A stretch of 7,808 bases of DNA from an uncultured Sutterella sp. (GTDB lineage: Bacteria; Pseudomonadota; Gammaproteobacteria; Burkholderiales; Burkholderiaceae_F), in contig UQUM01000063.1 of assembly GCA_900544255.1 (NCBI GenBank), forward strand, positions 1 through 7,808. The letters run 5' to 3'. How positions within the stretch are numbered: position 1 is the stretch's first letter; each line of letters begins with the position of its first letter. Below the pieces are notes generated by a model. The model worked only from the letters and a program-made list of their open reading frames with translations. It made no database searches and was not told where the DNA came from. The position numbers and the translations under genes are program-made. Below are positions 1-6,080 of the stretch, in pieces.

Positions 1-2
1 CT

Positions 3-92
3 CGGGCTCAAGTGAATTCGGGGCGCCTCTTTGAGACGGGCTCGGGTCAGCAGCAGGAACCCATCGAAGAGATCACGGGGCTTGCCCCGTGA
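3..92 (+). CDS. tnpB: TnpB C-terminal end (partial, continues left of window)
   Basis: The frame is open from the window edge and stops at TGA 90-92, giving 29 residues that end in QQQEPIEEITGLAP. Many IS200/IS605 TnpB proteins end in a similar tail, typically (K/Q)QEPTEAIT, after the zinc finger, and that resemblance plus the transposon end just downstream is the basis of the call. TnpB is the RNA-guided nuclease of these elements and the ancestor of Cas12. It cuts DNA next to a short target-adjacent motif using the omega RNA made from the element's right end. The catalytic RuvC residues and zinc finger would lie outside the window, so activity cannot be judged. The stop codon sits inside a perfect stem-loop (73-92), as expected where the coding end and the guide RNA scaffold overlap. 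The gene converges on glnD. Confidence 0.72.
   Translation, partial: RAQVNSGRLFETGSGQQQEPIEEITGLAP
73..92. repeat. Perfect stem-loop overlapping the tnpB stop
   Basis: TCACGGGG (73-80) and CCCCGTGA (85-92) pair perfectly around a CTTG loop. The right arm contains the tnpB stop codon. Such hairpins near the 3' end of tnpB are part of the omega RNA scaffold in this family. It may also slow transcription coming from either of the convergent genes, but no T-run follows on either strand, so it is not a standard intrinsic terminator. Confidence 0.7.
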
Positions 93-105
93 CTCAGTAG
101 GGAAT

Positions 106-125
106 CCTCGTCCTTCAGGGCGAGG
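106..125 (+). repeat. Right-end palindrome recognised by IS200/IS605 transposase
   Basis: CCTCGTCC (106-113) pairs with GGGCGAGG (118-125) around TTCA, with one G-T pair in the middle. The hairpin is preceded at once by GAAT (102-105) and followed six bases later by TCAA (132-135). That spacing matches the right-end binding site for the Y1 transposase TnpA of IS608. The same hairpin would be the last scaffold stem of the omega RNA before the guide. Confidence 0.7.
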
Positions 126-131
126 AGGAAG

Positions 132-2708
132 TCAATTGGCGTTATTGACGGCGTCGATCAATTCACTTTCGACCGTCACCAGGAATTCATCGTCCTTTAA
201 CGCGGGACTTGCGACGAGGAAGACGTCTTCGGCGCGTTCGTCCAGCGTTGAAATCTTCGCGGTTTCAATCGCAATGCCGTTTTTGGCAAGCACCCAGGCA
301 ATCGCAAACAAGAGTCCCAGCCGGTCGTTGCCGGTGATCTGCAGCACCCAATTTTTGTGCGCTTCGTCTTCTTCGAAGTTGACGATCGCGGGCACCGGGA
401 AGTTTCTTGAGCGTCGGGAGAGTTTTCCGGTTTTGGGTTCGGGAATGGGTTTCGCGGCGGAGATGACGGCGGCAAGTTTTACTTGGATGCGGCTGATGAG
501 AAAATCCACATCCTTTCGCTCTCGTTTGTCCCGAACGAGGAAGGTATCCAAAGCCCAGCCGTGCTGCGTCGTGTGAATGCGCGCGTCCAACACCGAGAGT
601 CCTTCAAGGCCGAAGTAGTGCACCACACGGGCAAAGAGATCCTTTTGGTCCGGGCAGTAAATCATGATTTCGATACCCGCGCCGCCGATCACTGGCCTCG
701 CGCGCACGATGGGGTAGGGAAGGTTCGGCGTCCAGGCCGTTTCCTTCGTGTGCCAGGCGATGTCTTCAGGGCTATGCCGCAGGAAGTAAACGATATTGAG
801 TTCCTTCCAGAGCTGATCCCGAATAAAGGTGGGGATGCCGGCTTTGTCGACGAGCACCGCGGCTTCCGCGCGATGTTTGGCAAAGACCGTGCTGCGCGTG
901 GGTTCTTTGTTGCTTGTGAGCACCGTGAGCGTCGCGCGGTAGAGATCCTCGAGAAGCTGCTGCTTCCACGCGTTCCAGACGCGGGGACTCGTCGCCCGGA
1001 TGTCGGCGACGGTAAGCGCAAACAGGCCATCCAAACGTTCTTTCGTCTTCACCACGGCTGCAAACCGCTTTACCACCTCCGGATCTGTCGTATCTTCTTT
1101 TTGCGCGACGTGACTCATCGTCAAGTGATGCCGCACGAGAAAAGCGATGAAGTCGGCATCTTTGTCACCGATCTCGAAATCGCGGCAAAAGCGCAGCACT
1201 TCGTTAGCACCTAATTCGGCGTGGTTGCCGCCGCGGCCCTTCGCGATGTCGTGAAAAAGGCCCGCGACCGTCATGCGCCACACCCCCGGGAGCTCATTCA
1301 TCGCCTCCGAGCAGAGCGGAAATTCATGTGCGTAGGAAGAATGCGAAAACCGCCGCAGGTACTTGACGACGAGCAGCGTGTGCTGATCCACCGTGTAGAT
1401 GTGAAAAAGATCGTGCTGCATCTGTCCCACGATCGGACGAAAGACCGGGAGAAAACGGCCGAGAATCCCCCACGTATTCATGTTTTTCAGACAGTGATAC
1501 GGCCCGTGGGCGAGCTGCAGAATCTTCAGAAAGAGCTTTTTATTGACGGGGTCATTGCGGTAGGCGGCGTCAATCGTGTAGCGGGAATGCCACAGCACAC
1601 GTAAGAGCCGAGTTGAGAGTGCCTTTAATTCCCGGTGTTGAGCATAAAGGAGGAATGTGCGGAGAATGGCATGCGGATCCGCAAAAAAGGCGGCTTCGTC
1701 CGTGATGTCCAGTAAGAGTCCGCGTGCGCAGAAAACGCCGTCGATGGGTTTCACCGGTTCTTTGGCAAGTCGATCGGTAAAGAATCGGTCGGCTACGGCC
1801 TGGATGAGGATGGCGTTGAGCTGCACCACATTTTTGGCGTTGAGGTAGTAACGCTTCATCAGTTCTTCGCTTGCCTGCAGGCCGTCGGTATCCCGGTACC
1901 CTGCCGAAAGAGCGAGCGCGCGTTGCACGTCGAAGACGAGGCGGTCTTCGTGGCGCTTGGCGATAAGGTGCAGCCGTATCCGCAGCGACATCAGAAAATG
2001 CAGGCATTCCTTCAAATGGTAGGACTCGGTTTCGGTGATGATGCCGTTTTGGGCGAGTTCCCGCCAACTTTCGCCCCAGTCGGCGGCTTTGGTGCACCAA
2101 AGAAACACCTGCAGATCCCGAAGGCCCCCCGGGCTTTCCTTGAGGTTGGGCTCCAACGCGTAGGCGCTGTCGTTGTAGTGCTGGTGGCGCTGCTGCATCT
2201 CCAGGAGTTTTCGACGGTAAAAAAGTCCCGCATTCAGATTTTTGCGGAAGTCGGCGTAGACCGTTTCAAAGAGCGTCTTGTCGCCCGTGAGGTACCGCGC
2301 TTCCAAAAAGGCCGTGGCAACCGAAATATCGTCCTGGGCCGCCGTGAGCATCTCAGATGGGGTTCTCACCACACTCCCGACCGTAAGGCGCAGATTCCAG
2401 AGTTCGGTGACAAACCGTTCGACGCTTGCATCCGTCGCCGGGGTGTGATTTTCCGGCAGCAGTACGAGTACGTCGATGTCGGAAAAGGGAAACATTTCGC
2501 CCCGACCGTAACCGCCGACCGCGATGACGGCGCACGTTGACGGCACACCGGCAATTTCGGCGTAAGCGATGAGGGTTCGGTCAAGGAGCGCTGTGTGATG
2601 TTTCAGATAGGTGGCAACGCGTCCGTCGCGAAGAAACGCGTCGGCAAGCGTTTCACGTTCAGTAAAGAAAATCGCCGGTATACGGGTTGCAGGCTGTTCG
2701 GACGTCAC
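132..2708 (-). CDS. glnD: Bifunctional PII uridylyltransferase / uridylyl-removing enzyme
   Basis: GlnD is the cytoplasmic glutamine sensor of the nitrogen system. It adds UMP to PII proteins (GlnB/GlnK) when glutamine is low and removes it when glutamine is high. The 858-residue protein is close to the usual length (about 860-890). The nucleotidyltransferase motif GGYGRGEMFPFSDIDVLVL is at residues 65-83, with D77 and D79 as metal ligands. The HD hydrolase domain follows, with LFHDIAKGRGGNH at 484-496 and HH at 527-528. Two ACT domains lie at about 678-745 and 786-850, where glutamine is sensed. The start is GTG at 2708, preceded by GAGGAG six bases upstream. The gene lies downstream of map on the same strand, 379 bases away. 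Its stop codon (132-134) and the third base of its last codon fall inside the neighbouring IS element, so the final residue or residues may differ from the ancestral protein; all known domains are intact. Confidence 0.96.
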   Translation of the reverse strand: MTSEQPATRIPAIFFTERETLADAFLRDGRVATYLKHHTALLDRTLIAYAEIAGVPSTCAVIAVGGYGRGEMFPFSDIDVLVLLPENHTPATDASVERFVTELWNLRLTVGSVVRTPSEMLTAAQDDISVATAFLEARYLTGDKTLFETVYADFRKNLNAGLFYRRKLLEMQQRHQHYNDSAYALEPNLKESPGGLRDLQVFLWCTKAADWGESWRELAQNGIITETESYHLKECLHFLMSLRIRLHLIAKRHEDRLVFDVQRALALSAGYRDTDGLQASEELMKRYYLNAKNVVQLNAILIQAVADRFFTDRLAKEPVKPIDGVFCARGLLLDITDEAAFFADPHAILRTFLLYAQHRELKALSTRLLRVLWHSRYTIDAAYRNDPVNKKLFLKILQLAHGPYHCLKNMNTWGILGRFLPVFRPIVGQMQHDLFHIYTVDQHTLLVVKYLRRFSHSSYAHEFPLCSEAMNELPGVWRMTVAGLFHDIAKGRGGNHAELGANEVLRFCRDFEIGDKDADFIAFLVRHHLTMSHVAQKEDTTDPEVVKRFAAVVKTKERLDGLFALTVADIRATSPRVWNAWKQQLLEDLYRATLTVLTSNKEPTRSTVFAKHRAEAAVLVDKAGIPTFIRDQLWKELNIVYFLRHSPEDIAWHTKETAWTPNLPYPIVRARPVIGGAGIEIMIYCPDQKDLFARVVHYFGLEGLSVLDARIHTTQHGWALDTFLVRDKRERKDVDFLISRIQVKLAAVISAAKPIPEPKTGKLSRRSRNFPVPAIVNFEEDEAHKNWVLQITGNDRLGLLFAIAWVLAKNGIAIETAKISTLDERAEDVFLVASPALKDDEFLVTVESELIDAVNNAN

Positions 2709-2714
2709 GACACG

Positions 2715-2720
2715 CTCCTC
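2715..2720 (-). promoter_or_regulatory. Ribosome binding site fixing the glnD GTG start
   Basis: On the minus strand GAGGAG lies six bases before the GTG at 2708. No in-frame ATG near the start has a comparable site, so this supports the GTG as the true start. Confidence 0.8.
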
Positions 2721-2887
2721 GGTAAAGAAAAATCACCGAGAAAGTCTACGGCATTCCGAGAAAAGAAGATTTTTCGAAGGTGAAGCTTGGGGAGAAACGC
2801 AGAGCTGAGATATTGCTGAGATAGCGAAGCCGCATTTTCTTCCGATATCGGTCGCAAGGGGCTTGCCCTGACGTCTTTTGAAAACGG

Positions 2888-2916
2888 TTGACAAGAAAAA
2901 GCCCCGAGTCTGCAAC
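2888..2916 (+). promoter_or_regulatory. Candidate sigma-70 promoter for a small RNA
   Basis: A perfect TTGACA -35 box is at 2888-2893. Seventeen bases downstream is TGCAAC (2911-2916), which matches only three of six positions of TATAAT, so the -10 box is poor. A start near 2922 would place a structured RNA directly downstream, ending at the terminator at 3044-3072. The perfect -35 box and the matching terminator on the same strand make a promoter plausible but not certain. Confidence 0.4.
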
Positions 2917-2921
2917 ACTAA

Positions 2922-3072
2922 GGTCTTAGCGTCGTGTTGAGCGCGTCATGGCTCAACGGAAGCGTCACTGTTAATATCGAAGCAAAGTTCCCCTTCAGCG
3001 CAACGGCCTTGATCCTCTTTGCGTTTTTCGTTCGCTGACAGGGAGCCGTCGGTTTTAGGACCGGCGGCTTTT
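2922..3072 (+). ncRNA. Candidate structured small RNA, about 150 nt, family unknown
   Basis: This stretch lies in the map-glnD gap, antisense to the presumed read-through transcript. It has no convincing coding frame. It contains a perfect 7-pair stem (GTTGAGC 2936-2942 with GCTCAAC 2951-2957), a 10-pair stem with one bulged C (2995-3005 with 3029-3038), and an intrinsic terminator stem (3044-3069) followed by Ts. A TTGACA box sits about 30 bases upstream. I do not recognise it as 6S RNA, tmRNA, SRP RNA or RNase P RNA. Because stems read on both strands, part of the structure could instead belong to the map-glnD message, but the T-run after the last stem favours the plus strand. The 5' end is estimated from the promoter and may be off by several bases. 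Confidence 0.42.
3044..3072 (+). terminator. Intrinsic terminator on the plus strand, 3' of the RNA candidate
   Basis: AGCCGTCGG (3044-3052) pairs with CCGGCGGCT (3061-3069) with a single G-T pair, around an eight-base loop, and the stem runs into TTTT (3069-3072). On the minus strand, the direction of map, the same stem is followed by CCCTG rather than Ts. It therefore fits the end of a plus-strand transcript better than the end of map. The T-run is short, so efficiency is uncertain. Confidence 0.6.
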
Positions 3073-3087
3073 CACTGAGAGTTGCGA

Positions 3088-3930
3088 TTAATCAAAGACG
3101 GGTTTCTTCCAGCCCTTCACCCATTCGGGAGCTTCGCGCGAGCCTTTGCTCACCGTCAGGATGTCGTAGCCGGTTTCCGTCACGAGCACTTCGAGTTCCC
3201 ACTGCGCAGAGAGACTGCGGTCTTTGGTGACGACGGTCCAACCGTCGTTGAGATCCATGATGTGGCGGCGTCCGGCGTTGATCATGGGTTCGATCGTAAA
3301 GATCATGCCGGGCTTGAATTGAGCCGTGGGGTGCACCGAAGGGGAGTGGCTCACGTGCGGTTCGCCGTGGAAAACGTGCTGACCGATGCCGTGTCCGCCG
3401 TATTCCTTCACGACTGAAAGCCCCAGCGAATCACAGTAAGCCTGGCAGGCGATGCCGATGTCGTTGAAGGTGTTGCCGGGGCGTACGACTTCAATCGATT
3501 TCCACATGGCTTCCCAGCAGGCTTCCGACAGGCGGTGCCCCGCGATCGTGGGTTTGCCGACTTCAAACATACGGGAGTTGTCGCCGTAAAAGTCGTCTTC
3601 GTCGACGATCGTGACGTCGATGTTGGCGATGTCGCCCGCCTTCAGAATCTTCTTCTCGGACGGAATGCCGTGGCAGATGACGTGATTTACTGAAATGCAG
3701 GTGGCGGCAGGATAAGGACGGCAGTCACCCGGCGCGTAGTTGAGGCACGCCGAACGGCACTTTAATTCGTCCTGCGTGTATTCGAGCATCAGCTTGTCGA
3801 GTTTCGCGGTAGAGACGCCCACTTTGACGTAGGGCGTGATGAAGTCGAGCAGTTCAGAGGCTTTGCGGCCGACGCGGCGCATACCTTCGATTTCTTCCGG
3901 GGAATTGATGTGAATTTGGTTCTGATCCAT
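3088..3930 (-). CDS. map: Methionine aminopeptidase, type I
   Basis: The enzyme removes the initiator methionine from new proteins when the second residue is small. The 280-residue protein covers the whole pita-bread fold (E. coli Map has 264). The five metal ligands are visible: D105 (in NIDVT), D117 (in GDNS), H180 (in GGHGIG), E214 (in FTIEPM) and E245 (in SAQWE). The substrate-binding histidine is H87 (in CHGIP) and a second is H188 (in FHGEP). Compared with E. coli there is one extra residue between D105 and D117, another between H180 and H188, and a longer loop near residues 65-75. The usual EHT after the last ligand is ELE here. It starts at ATG 3930, 13 bases after the ygfZ stop, with AAGAGA as a weak ribosome site overlapping that stop, so the two are probably co-transcribed. 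Confidence 0.95.
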   Translation of the reverse strand: MDQNQIHINSPEEIEGMRRVGRKASELLDFITPYVKVGVSTAKLDKLMLEYTQDELKCRSACLNYAPGDCRPYPAATCISVNHVICHGIPSEKKILKAGDIANIDVTIVDEDDFYGDNSRMFEVGKPTIAGHRLSEACWEAMWKSIEVVRPGNTFNDIGIACQAYCDSLGLSVVKEYGGHGIGQHVFHGEPHVSHSPSVHPTAQFKPGMIFTIEPMINAGRRHIMDLNDGWTVVTKDRSLSAQWELEVLVTETGYDILTVSKGSREAPEWVKGWKKPVFD

Positions 3931-3943
3931 AATGACTGATCTC

Positions 3944-4801
3944 TTAATGTTGGCGTTCGTAGGTATAGGGAAGAGGGAGAGGCGTGAGCATCATGCCCTC
4001 AAAGGCAAGGGGCTCTCCCACGGTATCGTTTGCGATCTGAACGAGCATCGCGGCGCCCTGCGGGGCCGTGCCGCCGTAGACGACGGTACCCGCTTCTTCA
4101 CCCGCGGCAGTCTGAACGACGGTGCCCGCGGGGAGGTATTTGTCTGCCCGATAAAGCGCGGCGCGCCGCGGCGTCTTACCGATGTGCTCGACGCGCGAGA
4201 CGATTTCTTGCCCGGTGTAGCACCCTTTGGTAAAGCTCACGCCGCCCGTCAATTCCAAGTTGATGCCCTGCGGCACAAACTGATCCTTCACCGGCAGGAA
4301 GACAAAGACGTCACCCGCGGCGGCAGAGGCTGCCCAATAAAGGGACTCGAGCGCCGCGTTTTCTTTAGGCGCTTCGTCGGCGGGCACGAGTACCAAGGCG
4401 CGACCCGCCGGAAGTCCGAGAGCGTTAAGCGCTGCGTCGGTACCGGACGTTTGAGTAAGGCAAGGCGCAGTGGGTTTGCCGATGATGCCGACTGCCTTGA
4501 GGGAGGTATCCAGCGCCACCTTGACGCGGCTGCGCAGTACGTACATCCGGAGGCGCTTCATGACGGCTTCAATATCGTCGGCGGGGACGACGAGAAGAAA
4601 GTCGTCGCCTGACTTTACCAAGCGAAAGACGGTAAGAAGTCGGCCGCGGGGAGAACACCAACCCGCGGTAAGAAGGGTATCCGCCGTAATTTTCGTCACG
4701 TCGTTCGTTAATTGCCCCTGCAGAAACGACGCCGTGTCTTCGCCCGTAAGGCGCAGAACGGCGAGTTCAGTGAGCGGGGTGCTGTAGGTTGTCTGAGTCA
4801 T
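3944..4801 (-). CDS. ygfZ: Folate-binding iron-sulfur protein maintenance factor YgfZ
   Basis: YgfZ proteins resemble the glycine-cleavage T-protein. They bind tetrahydrofolate and help keep certain Fe-S enzymes, such as the tRNA modifier MiaB, in working order. The family signature KGCYTGQE is at residues 192-199, with the conserved cysteine at 194, preceded by the segment NLELTGGVSF (181-190). FLQGQLTNDV (26-35) is the typical N-terminal motif. From ATG 4801 the protein has 285 residues, a little shorter than E. coli YgfZ (326). The frame stays open upstream to 4930, but that extension is basic, unlike the family, and lies in the divergent promoter region, so I reject it. The ribosome site before 4801 is weak. 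The gene is divergent from mltG, an arrangement I recall from betaproteobacteria, and leads into map. Confidence 0.92.
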   Translation of the reverse strand: MTQTTYSTPLTELAVLRLTGEDTASFLQGQLTNDVTKITADTLLTAGWCSPRGRLLTVFRLVKSGDDFLLVVPADDIEAVMKRLRMYVLRSRVKVALDTSLKAVGIIGKPTAPCLTQTSGTDAALNALGLPAGRALVLVPADEAPKENAALESLYWAASAAAGDVFVFLPVKDQFVPQGINLELTGGVSFTKGCYTGQEIVSRVEHIGKTPRRAALYRADKYLPAGTVVQTAAGEEAGTVVYGGTAPQGAAMLVQIANDTVGEPLAFEGMMLTPLPLPYTYERQH

Positions 4802-4974
4802 AAAATATCCGAAAAGGCGGATTCGGCCGTTTGAAAGGGAGGACCGATCGCCGCGTGTGCGCGATTTTACTCGGCGCGGCCGCCTCTTTTTGTAAAAACA
4901 ATACAAATTGCCGGGAGTCAACGTAAACACCCATTAAAATCCCGCCGTTCTTCTTTTTCTTTTGACGAATTCCG
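4802..4974. promoter_or_regulatory. Divergent ygfZ/mltG control region
   Basis: These 173 bases must hold the start signals of both transcripts. For mltG, TAAAAT (4935-4940) matches the -10 consensus at five of six positions and lies 34 bases before the GTG; the only nearby -35-like box, TTGCCG (4908-4913), is 21 bases away, which is too far. For ygfZ on the minus strand, TTGACT (4921 to 4916) is a good -35 box but the -10 sequences at proper distance are poor. An AT-rich inverted repeat, TTTGTA (4889-4894) and TACAAA (4902-4907) with a seven-base spacer, lies between them and could be an operator. No specific regulator can be named. Confidence 0.4.
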
Positions 4975-6060
4975 GTGTTGACCCGTTACGAACTTCAGAT
5001 TTATTGGAGCGCCTTGCGAGACCGTGCGGCAGGTTGGGGAAAGCTTTGTCTGGCGCATCCGTGGATAAGCGCCGGGGCTTTTTTCCTTTTGGCAGGGACT
5101 GTGGCGGCGGTAGTGGCCGTGAAGAGCCTCACGGTGGCAATGGATACGCCGGTGCTTTTAAAAGCCGGTGCCGAGGGGAGCGTCGACGTAGAGATTTCGG
5201 CGGGGACGTCCGTGCGGGGGGCGGCGCAGCTCATTGCGGAAAAGATGGACGTCACGCCTGAGACGATGATGAAGGCGTTTCGTCAGACGGGAAACCGCGT
5301 TCAGGCCGGACGCTACCGCTTCGGCAACAACGAAACGCTCGCTTCCGTGACGGATCGACTGGCGTCCGGGGACGTGGTAAAGGGCACCTTCCGTGTGGCC
5401 GACGGCATGACGGTGTGGCAGTTAAAGAGTGCGCTTGAAGCCAATCCCGATATCGAACTTACGCTCAAGGGCAAGACGGAAGCGGAAATTCTCGCGGCGA
5501 TCGGCGCCGAAGAGAAGTCGCTCGAGGGCCTTTTTGCGCCGGAAACGTACCACTTCAACGGCGGTATGACGGATTTGGCGATTCTTAAAATCGCGTACCA
5601 ACATCAAAAGAAGATTTTGTCTGAAGCCTGGGCGAAGCGTCAGTCCAATCTGCGGATTAAAACGCCGTATGAGGCTTTGATTCTCGCGTCCCTTATCGAA
5701 AAAGAAACAGCGCACCCTGAGGATCGGGGGCTCGTGAGTTCGGTGTTTCACAACCGTCTCAAAATCCGGATGCCGCTTCAGACCGATCCGACGATTATTT
5801 ACGCGTTGGGCGAAAATTTTGACGGGGTGATCAGGCGCAGTGATTTAAACCGCCCCGGCCCCTACAATACGTACAAAAATTACGGTCTGCCGCCCACCCC
5901 CATTGCCATGCCGGGAGCGGCGTCGATTGAAGCGGCCTTAAATCCCGCCAAAACGAAATACCTTTATTTTGTGGCACGCGGTGACGGTACCACACAGTTT
6001 TCAACGCGGCTTGAGAGTCACAACCGGGCCGTCAACCAATATCAGCGAGGCGGTCGCTAA
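4975..6060 (+). CDS. mltG: Endolytic murein transglycosylase MltG
   Basis: MltG (formerly YceG) is an inner-membrane enzyme that cuts nascent peptidoglycan strands from the periplasmic side and so acts as a terminase of glycan synthesis. The 361-residue protein has a cytoplasmic N-terminus, one membrane segment at about 33-50, a LysM-like region, and the YceG catalytic domain. The catalytic glutamate is E242 in ASLIEKETA (238-246). LQTDPTIIYALG (268-279) and YNTYKNYGLPPTPIAMPG (297-314) are family hallmarks. The start is uncertain: an in-frame stop at 4963 limits it to 4969 or later, GTG 4975 has no good ribosome site, and TTG at 4978 and TTG at 5014 (GGAG four bases upstream) are alternatives; all keep the membrane segment. 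It is the first gene of the mltG-tmk-holB operon, 20 bases before tmk. Confidence 0.95.
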   Translation: MLTRYELQIYWSALRDRAAGWGKLCLAHPWISAGAFFLLAGTVAAVVAVKSLTVAMDTPVLLKAGAEGSVDVEISAGTSVRGAAQLIAEKMDVTPETMMKAFRQTGNRVQAGRYRFGNNETLASVTDRLASGDVVKGTFRVADGMTVWQLKSALEANPDIELTLKGKTEAEILAAIGAEEKSLEGLFAPETYHFNGGMTDLAILKIAYQHQKKILSEAWAKRQSNLRIKTPYEALILASLIEKETAHPEDRGLVSSVFHNRLKIRMPLQTDPTIIYALGENFDGVIRRSDLNRPGPYNTYKNYGLPPTPIAMPGAASIEAALNPAKTKYLYFVARGDGTTQFSTRLESHNRAVNQYQRGGR

Positions 6061-6080
6061 TTGCCCGGGAGAACCAATTC

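Larger units (their letters stand above)
1..135 (+). mobile_element. Right end of an IS200/IS605-family (IS608-like) element
   Basis: The terminus has the parts known from IS608: a GAAT tetranucleotide (102-105) directly before an imperfect palindrome (106-125), then a short linker and TCAA (132-135). In IS608, GAAT is the right guide sequence that pairs with the TCAA cleavage site, and the transposase TnpA cuts directly after TCAA. By that model the element ends at 135. A partial tnpB lies just inside. These elements move as single strands and make no target duplication, so none is expected. The left end and any tnpA are outside the window. The element points toward glnD and ends within its last codon. 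The family call is firm; the exact subgroup is inferred. Confidence 0.75.
1..151 (+). ncRNA. Omega RNA (TnpB guide RNA), 3' scaffold plus guide, partial
   Basis: In IS200/IS605 elements the guide RNA of TnpB is transcribed from the 3' end of tnpB through the right end, and the roughly 16-20 bases just beyond the element serve as the guide. Here the scaffold part would include the perfect stem-loop at 73-92 (8 pairs, CTTG loop) and the stem-loop at 106-125 (8 pairs including one G-T, TTCA loop). The guide would start at 136 and reads TTGGCGTTATTGACGG for its first 16 bases, which is the 3' end of glnD read in antisense. The 5' part of the RNA lies outside the window. No promoter is needed here, since these RNAs are often processed from the tnpB transcript. 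Whether it is made is not shown by the sequence. Confidence 0.5.

Noticed and set aside
483..1214. Long plus-strand open frame opposite glnD
   Set aside because: It lies entirely antisense to a clearly conserved gene, has no family features, and its openness follows from the GC-rich codon use of glnD.
2858..2868. GGGGCTTGCCC shared with the transposon hairpin at 77-87
   Set aside because: An 11-base match between two places in 7.8 kb is expected by chance, and the flanks do not match, so it is not evidence of a second transposon remnant.
2733..2918. 61-codon minus-strand ORF in the map-glnD gap
   Set aside because: It starts at GTG without a ribosome site, and the protein has no recognisable domain or sensible composition. 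It is most likely a chance open frame in the leader of glnD.
2948..2974. Eight-codon ORF (MAQRKRHC) in the small RNA candidate
   Set aside because: No ribosome site precedes it, its ATG lies in the loop of a perfect hairpin, and there is no downstream gene on that strand for a leader peptide to control.
4847..4868. ATCGC/GCGAT stem followed by TTTT as a plus-strand terminator
   Set aside because: The stem has only five pairs with a nine-base loop, and no plus-strand gene lies upstream to be terminated.
4802..4930. N-terminal extension of YgfZ by 43 residues
   Set aside because: The extra residues are basic and unlike the family, and they would fill the divergent promoter region. The ATG at 4801 starts where YgfZ homology starts.
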